Assembly: GCA_036897485.1 (NCBI GenBank)
Contig: JAYMTF010001230.1
Span: 1 to 25,211, forward strand
Origin: Pelargonium nanum
Lineage: Eukaryota > Streptophyta > Magnoliopsida > Geraniales > Geraniaceae
Reading direction: 5' to 3'
Length of the DNA: 25,211 nt
A program made the translations under genes and the position numbers. The notes beneath the pieces are model-generated. The model ran no database searches. It was not told where the DNA came from and saw only the letters and a list, made by a program, of their open reading frames with translations. This document shows, one piece after another, positions 20,051 to 25,211 of the stretch (within the stretch, counting starts at the first letter, position 1; each line of letters starts with the position of its first letter).

Positions 20051-20780
20051 CATTAGTCTGAGCGATCACTAGTGCATAGTCTCCCATTTTACTGATCTAA
20101 GTCTTATAACTTATAAAGTATGAACTAGGTTGATCTACTGAATGAACTATTTTTTTTTGGACAAAATATTGTAAAGTAGAGTTCAAATTATAATGTATTT
20201 CTTTTTCCCATCGCATGCGCTGTTATGTTATATGCTAAGAAATAAGTGTGACAATATTGATTGTACTTGCTAGACAAGTGTCACGGTAACATTACCTTAG
20301 ACGGTAGCTCTCACTACATGGCCCTCTAAAGATGCTCCTAAGAGTAGCCAATTTTAAGGAATAGAACTCTACTAATGATGTGTACCCATAAACAGAAGTA
20401 AATGTTTGTTCCATGAAAGCTCGCTTTCGCTACAATTCATTAGTTGGAATGATCACTAGTATCATGTTACTTATTTGGCGAATCTAAGTCTTATAGGCAT
20501 ACTACATTGATCAATTGATTCAGTTGTTTCTTTTTTGACAAGATATTGAAAGTAAGATTCAAATTATAAACAAAATGTCAAATACAAGGCATGCCTATTA
20601 TGTTATAATTAAACAGTGGGCGTGACAATATTGAATTAAATTGTACTTGCAAGACAAGGTGTCTTAGTAGCATTACCTTAGATAGTATCTCTTATTATTG
20701 TGGGCATCAAAAGATTCCCAAGAAGAGCAAGTTTTATGAAAAATAAGTCTACTAATGCATTGTGCTCACAAAAAGGAAAT
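20051..20780 (+). repeat. Tandem duplication, two diverged copies of about 350 bp
   Basis: Copy 1 (about 20051-20404) and copy 2 (about 20438-20780) run in parallel with a period near 387 bp. Shared blocks in order include CATTAGT, GATCACTAGT, AATCTAAGTCTTATA (GATC in copy 1), TTCAAATTATAA, GTTATGTTATA-like, GTGACAATATTGA, TTGTACTTGC, GACAAG, GCATTACCTTAGA-like and TCTACTAATG. Copies carry many substitutions and small indels. No coding frame spans them. They could be a local segmental duplication or the remains of two LTRs with almost nothing between; no primer site or target duplication was seen. Confidence 0.75.
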
Positions 20781-22479
20781 GGAGAGGGTTGTAAATGCAA
20801 GAATTATTGGTTGGTACTTGGTAAAGAGCTGAGCATGAGGCCTTGGGTCCTATTTCTATTTTGGGTAAAAAAATTATAACTCTATGGCACGTATACTTAT
20901 GTCAATAGTCTATTCTTGGAAATGAATAAAGGCTCTATAGCACTTCACATGTGAATGATAAAGCAAAGCATGAGCTATGTGTTAATTCTTGTTCTCATGG
21001 ACACACATATTGCAACAATAATTGTGACACTTTGTGAGATCAAATGAACTTGACAAGATTGTGGACACTTAAAGTGCAGGCGTGACCTTAAAACAAGGAG
21101 GGTGTGGGGCATAGGATTTGAATGTATTAGTCTCTACGTCAGACCTAGTCTCTGAGGTATTTATTGCGTTGGATTGTTCATTTTATCATCGATTTTTGAA
21201 CGTTTTATGAGTGGGTCGTTGAGTTTATATAGGACAATAAGACTTTAAATTTGAGTTTGAATTGATCACTTTATCGTCTAGACCCAAAATTAAACGTTTT
21301 AAACATTAAGTCCGATGTCTTAAACAATTTTTGAGGATGAGCTAACGACTAGAGACAAGATAGTCTCAGTGACGGGTAAGGGTGCTCATGATTGAATATG
21401 GACAGACCAATTGGACCAAACTTAGTCCAAATTAGGTTACTTAATATCTTTCTAGGTCCTATTTTCTCCATTATTTCTCATGCAATTTAGAAAATGTAAT
21501 TTTTTTTCAATTTAATTTAGTTTGGTCACGATCTGTGGTCCGTTTGTTTTCAGTCTGATCTAGTCTTCAAGATCAAACAGGTATCCGATCTTCAATATGA
21601 AACTTCTCTAAAATTAGGTCTAAAACATCCCTAGTGGCTAGTGGTGAGAAACATGTGAAATAGGTTGAATGTAGTAATGACTGTATGAGCTTTGCAATAC
21701 TAATTGTGTTCGATTCCAATTTTTTTCGTCATTCTCAAGTATTTTATTAGGGTCGTTGAGTCGAGCTAATAAGACTTTTAAGATCAAGTATCCCAAGAAA
21801 CACCTATAAACGTACATTTGCATGCACATTCTCAAGTTGAATATGTTAAATGACTTTTAAATTACTCATCAATATTGATAGGAGATAAATTAAGCATAAC
21901 GTGCAATGTAGGGACCCTGACACATGTTCTAGGTTGTGAAGCAATTACCTAGTTGGTTGATATTTTGACTCAAAACTTGATTTGATTTATGCATTTGTTC
22001 TTCACATGATTCCTCGTGTTGAACCGATGAGGATTATCTTTCAAGTCAATGACTTGATTGGAACATAATGGAAATAAAAGTAGAATATTTTGTAACCCTT
22101 TTATTCTTTCTTTTTTTACTTTCTATAATTTGAAACAAAATCAGTATATATATGTGTGTGTATAAAATACTTTCTTCTATGAATCTTCTTTATCTTGAAA
22201 AATAATACATGTGAAAAATGGAGCTTTGAATATAGGTGCTAGATTCTCATGGTCATGGCATGACATCTCTCATTTTTCAATAAATCAAGATAATAATATG
22301 GTGTAACTTCAGTTATTAAATGCATTGTTCTTCCCATGATTTTGCTTAATTATATTTTTAAAATTCAAAATTTTAAGTTGTTTAATTATGATTTTGTTCG
22401 TATTTTTTTTATCCAACTTTCTAGCAATGCAAAGAGTTGTTCTTCATTGATGGAATGAAACTTTTTAAAAGAAATCCTA
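20781..22479. other. Intergenic region with weak repeat relics
   Basis: No gene was recognised. A segment at about 21377-21634 starts AAGGGTGCTCATG and ends AAACATCCCTAG, with GGACCAAACTTAGTCC and GTTTGGTCACGA inside; it may be a decayed hAT-like element, but the ends match poorly. Two short similar phrases, GGGTCGTTGAGT followed by AATAAGACTTT, occur near 21215 and 21752. The rest is ordinary AT-rich spacer. Confidence 0.4.
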
Positions 22480-22896
22480 GAAAAGAAACATAGAAATTGT
22501 GAAACAATGATAACTCATAATCCAAATTCTATCTCTAATAAAACGCAAAATAAAATAATTCAAAAGTTTTCGAAATATTAAAATGGCCAAAACGTGCTTT
22601 GAACATCCACAGAATGTAAAATTACGTTAGACACTCAACAATTCTGTTCATTAGTTTGTTTCGTTGCAACTCTTATTAAAAGTGATAATCGAATGACATT
22701 TTTTATAAAGAAACCATAGGTATTCAATAGTATAAATAAGTTGAAATCATTAGCTAAAAAACATTGAAGATGTGGAACAATTTTATATAGCTCATAATCT
22801 AAACTCTTACTCGAATAAAACGCGAAACAAAATAATACGAAAATCGCTTAAATATGCAAATGACAAACACGCTCTCCAAAAGACCCAAAAATAAAT
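22480..22896 (+). repeat. Pair of diverged direct repeats about 272 bp apart
   Basis: Copy 1 (about 22480-22626) and copy 2 (about 22751-22896) share CTCATAATC(C/T)AAA, AATAAAACGC, AAATAAAATAAT-like blocks and a following AAA(A/T)CG stretch. Similarity is best over about 50 bp and fades outward. The copies are non-coding and old. Confidence 0.5.
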
Positions 22897-24890
22897 CAGC
22901 TAGAACAGCATAATTATTTTGCTTCAACCGACTAAATTAATTTCAACTCAATTCGAGAACTTTGTCATTTGGACAAAAAATACTCCAACTCGTGAATCAA
23001 TCTCCTAACCTTCATTAATCATTTTTGCTTGCCTAGAGTAGCAAGCTTTACTAAGTTTCACGTATAGACAAATCTATAAATGTATTTAGAAAAATTTGCA
23101 CACTTTGTGATTTGATGGAAGAACTAATGTCTTGTTCGAATTTGACAATATTAAAAGTCATTTTCTTGTATAATTTTCCTTAATCAATACCATTTTTGCC
23201 ACCAATAATTTGTTCAAAGACTTCACATATTTTGTACTATTTGTGTGGATATCATAATTATTTAGCTTCTTTTTTCGATATAGTTATGCAATTGAGTATG
23301 GACTAATGATAGAAACGTGATAATCATTATTGGCTCTATCTATCGATAATTGCCCTAGTATCATGTAGAGACCATCTCATTTTTGTATAAAAAAAAACTC
23401 AATCTAGTAATTAAAATCCTAATTTTCATTCTGTATCATGGGGAGAAATTGATATAACATGGAGTGTCGATTTTAGTTGTTACGCTACACTATATTAGAA
23501 TTTTTGAAATTCCACATTTACTAATCGTGACGTGTTTATGTTGAGTTTTTAAAACGCACACGCACAATTTGTTGATCATGTTGTGACACACAAACACTTA
23601 AGAGTATATATAATTGTCAATTAATCGTAATAACATTTCAAATGTGCTGGTTCTATTATCGTTTTCGTGTCAAACATGTCGTGTTATGTAATGTCAACAC
23701 GACTCATTTAATTAGTTACCGTCTATATGTATTTTTTTTTCAACTTTTGCGTTTCATATGTTTATGAAGAAGACAAAAGTTGGTCACATTCTTACAATAT
23801 TGCAATCAATATTTTAAACAACTACTTGACAATTGGACGTTCTTTTGAACATTTGAGATATGTATATCAGTTTGTTCTAGTTAGGCTATATGATTTTATG
23901 TTGTATATGTTTCTATTAGAGTTTGTAGTTACGTCTTCGATTATGAATGATATTAATAATTTTTATAAAAAATATATAATACAAATTAAAATATAAAAAA
24001 AATCTATAGAGTTATGTATTATTAATGAACAGAAAATTTGGTAAGATATAGATAAAGCCATGGGCCCAACCAAATGTCACTAATCAAAATAACAAGACCT
24101 AAATGAGTGGTGTAGTTTCAAGCTTTTCTCTTTATGAATGAGGAGTTATTTATGGTCAATGTGGTGGAAACATAACTCCCAACTGTTTCCAACTATTAAG
24201 GATTGTGTTTTGACCTAAAACAAACCTCATGTTTGTGAACTCAAATGTATCAATATCTATTTTTTTCATTCTTTTTATTTATGATTGGTTTATTATTATA
24301 GATATTATTTTATGGGAGATTGATGGGCTCATATTCACTTGGCACATGCTATTTACATGTATACTACTTTTTTAGACAGTTAGAAGTGGCCGCTAGATAT
24401 ATATCGATTTGAAAACCAAGCTTCAAAGGAAATCACTTGTGTATTCATGGACAATACTAAGGAAAAAAAAATATAAATAAGCAATATGCATTTATACGTG
24501 GAAAAAATACATGTAAATGATATGTACAAATTAATACAGAAGAATTCGTTTCCCTTGTTATATCATGAAAAAAGTTACTAAAATAGTGAATGAATTATCA
24601 TGATTTGACCTCTCATGTATTTATATATTTATGTGTTTGTGTATTGTTGCTGATATATAAATATATATAGTAATACATATGTATGTGTATAGTGAGAGAG
24701 AGAACAAATTAAAAGAATATTAGTCAAATTTTTAAATGTCATGTCATATATTAATATTCATATCCGTTTTGTGGGCGTGAAGAGTCAGTGAAGATCAATT
24801 TTTTGTGTTTTGATTGAATTTTTATTATAATAAAATCATTTTAACAACATTGCCACTAGCAAATATGAATTACTAAACAATGACAAGTAT
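22897..24890. other. AT-rich intergenic region, no convincing gene
   Basis: Very AT-rich. The frame 23727-23996 (+) is a Phe/Tyr/Ile-rich open stretch of 89 codons without a recognisable domain and is probably chance in AT-rich DNA. At about 23640-23715, words such as GTTTTCGTGTCAAACATG, GTCGTGTTATG and AACACGACTCATTTAATTA resemble common plant repeat relics. TA and GA simple repeats occur near 24650-24710. Confidence 0.45.
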
Positions 24891-24907
24891 GATTGATGAA
24901 TCATGTT

Positions 24908-25056
24908 GGCCCATCAACTTGAGCCCATTGGGTTGAATTTACAAGCAACAGCTAATTCATTGGGCCAGCCCAATCTTGAAGGCCCAATCTAAAGGGCATT
25001 GTTATGGATGCATGGTCAACCTGACATGGGCCTGGTCCATCCACCAACTGGGCCCA
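24908..25056. promoter_or_regulatory. Cluster of site II elements (TGGGCY)
   Basis: Eight TGGGCC/TGGGCT matches on one strand or the other occur in 149 bp: 24908-24913, 24922-24927, 24961-24966, 24967-24972, 24981-24986, 25027-25032, and the overlapping pair 25049-25054 and 25051-25056. Site II elements are TCP-factor targets concentrated in promoters of plant ribosomal-protein, mitochondrial and other growth-linked genes. In DNA this AT-rich the density is unlikely by chance. No gene starts nearby inside the window, so the promoter probably serves a gene beyond the right edge. Direction cannot be told. Confidence 0.55.
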
Positions 25057-25211
25057 TGGCTACATTTCTTTGTCTAAATCAATCTTTATTTACATGTATA
25101 CGAGGATATGTCAACTTTGTCCCAAAATACTTTTTCACTTTTTTACAAATTTAATCATGGGATAAAGGCAAAATTAGTACCCAAACTTTCGGCGAAACAC
25201 AAATGTGGTAC

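Noticed and set aside
21119..21375. Apparent inverted repeat of GTCTCT/AGAGAC words around 21130 and 21350
   Set aside because: On checking, the arms match only in short words and do not align as a TIR.
23727..23996. 89-codon + strand frame rich in Phe, Tyr and Ile
   Set aside because: AT-rich DNA readily yields such frames; no domain, good start context or splice pattern supports a gene.

Overview
The window is nuclear DNA of a flowering plant, most likely a eudicot. The genes are broken by many short AT-rich introns, the intergenic DNA is AT-rich, plant-type MITEs and a miniature LTR element are present, and the proteins match plant families. The genus cannot be fixed from the sequence. 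No operons, CRISPR arrays, rRNA or convincing tRNA genes were seen. Gene models come from reading frames, splice junctions and family conservation; no transcript data were available.

Layout: positions 1-1103 are upstream sequence. At 1104-4661 (+) lies a complete five-exon type I phosphomannose isomerase gene (431 aa). At 5747-14138 (+) lies a complete 23-exon cytosolic-type glutaminyl-tRNA synthetase gene (791 aa). Its introns hold most of the structure in the window: a degenerate tandem array in intron 1, a duplication plus a Stowaway MITE in intron 2, a GC-AG intron 13, and a TRIM-like element with a 5-bp target duplication in intron 22. Positions 14139-17236 are repeat-rich and include open segments that look exon-like but that I could not assign. 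At 17426-18475 (-) is a complete three-exon R2R3-MYB gene (293 aa) of the MYB62/MYB116 type; a small TIR element ends 12 bp past its stop codon. From 18476 to the right end I see no convincing gene: it holds the MYB promoter, a tandem duplication of about 387 bp period, other decayed repeats, and near 24.9-25.06 kb a dense TGGGCY (site II) cluster that suggests a housekeeping promoter close to the window edge.

The three genes are functionally unrelated (mannose/ascorbate metabolism, translation, transcription), as is normal for plant chromosomes. I found no evidence for a new multi-gene system. The most useful observations are the structures inside the GlnRS introns, the TE-derived sequence at the MYB 3' end and the right-edge promoter signature.
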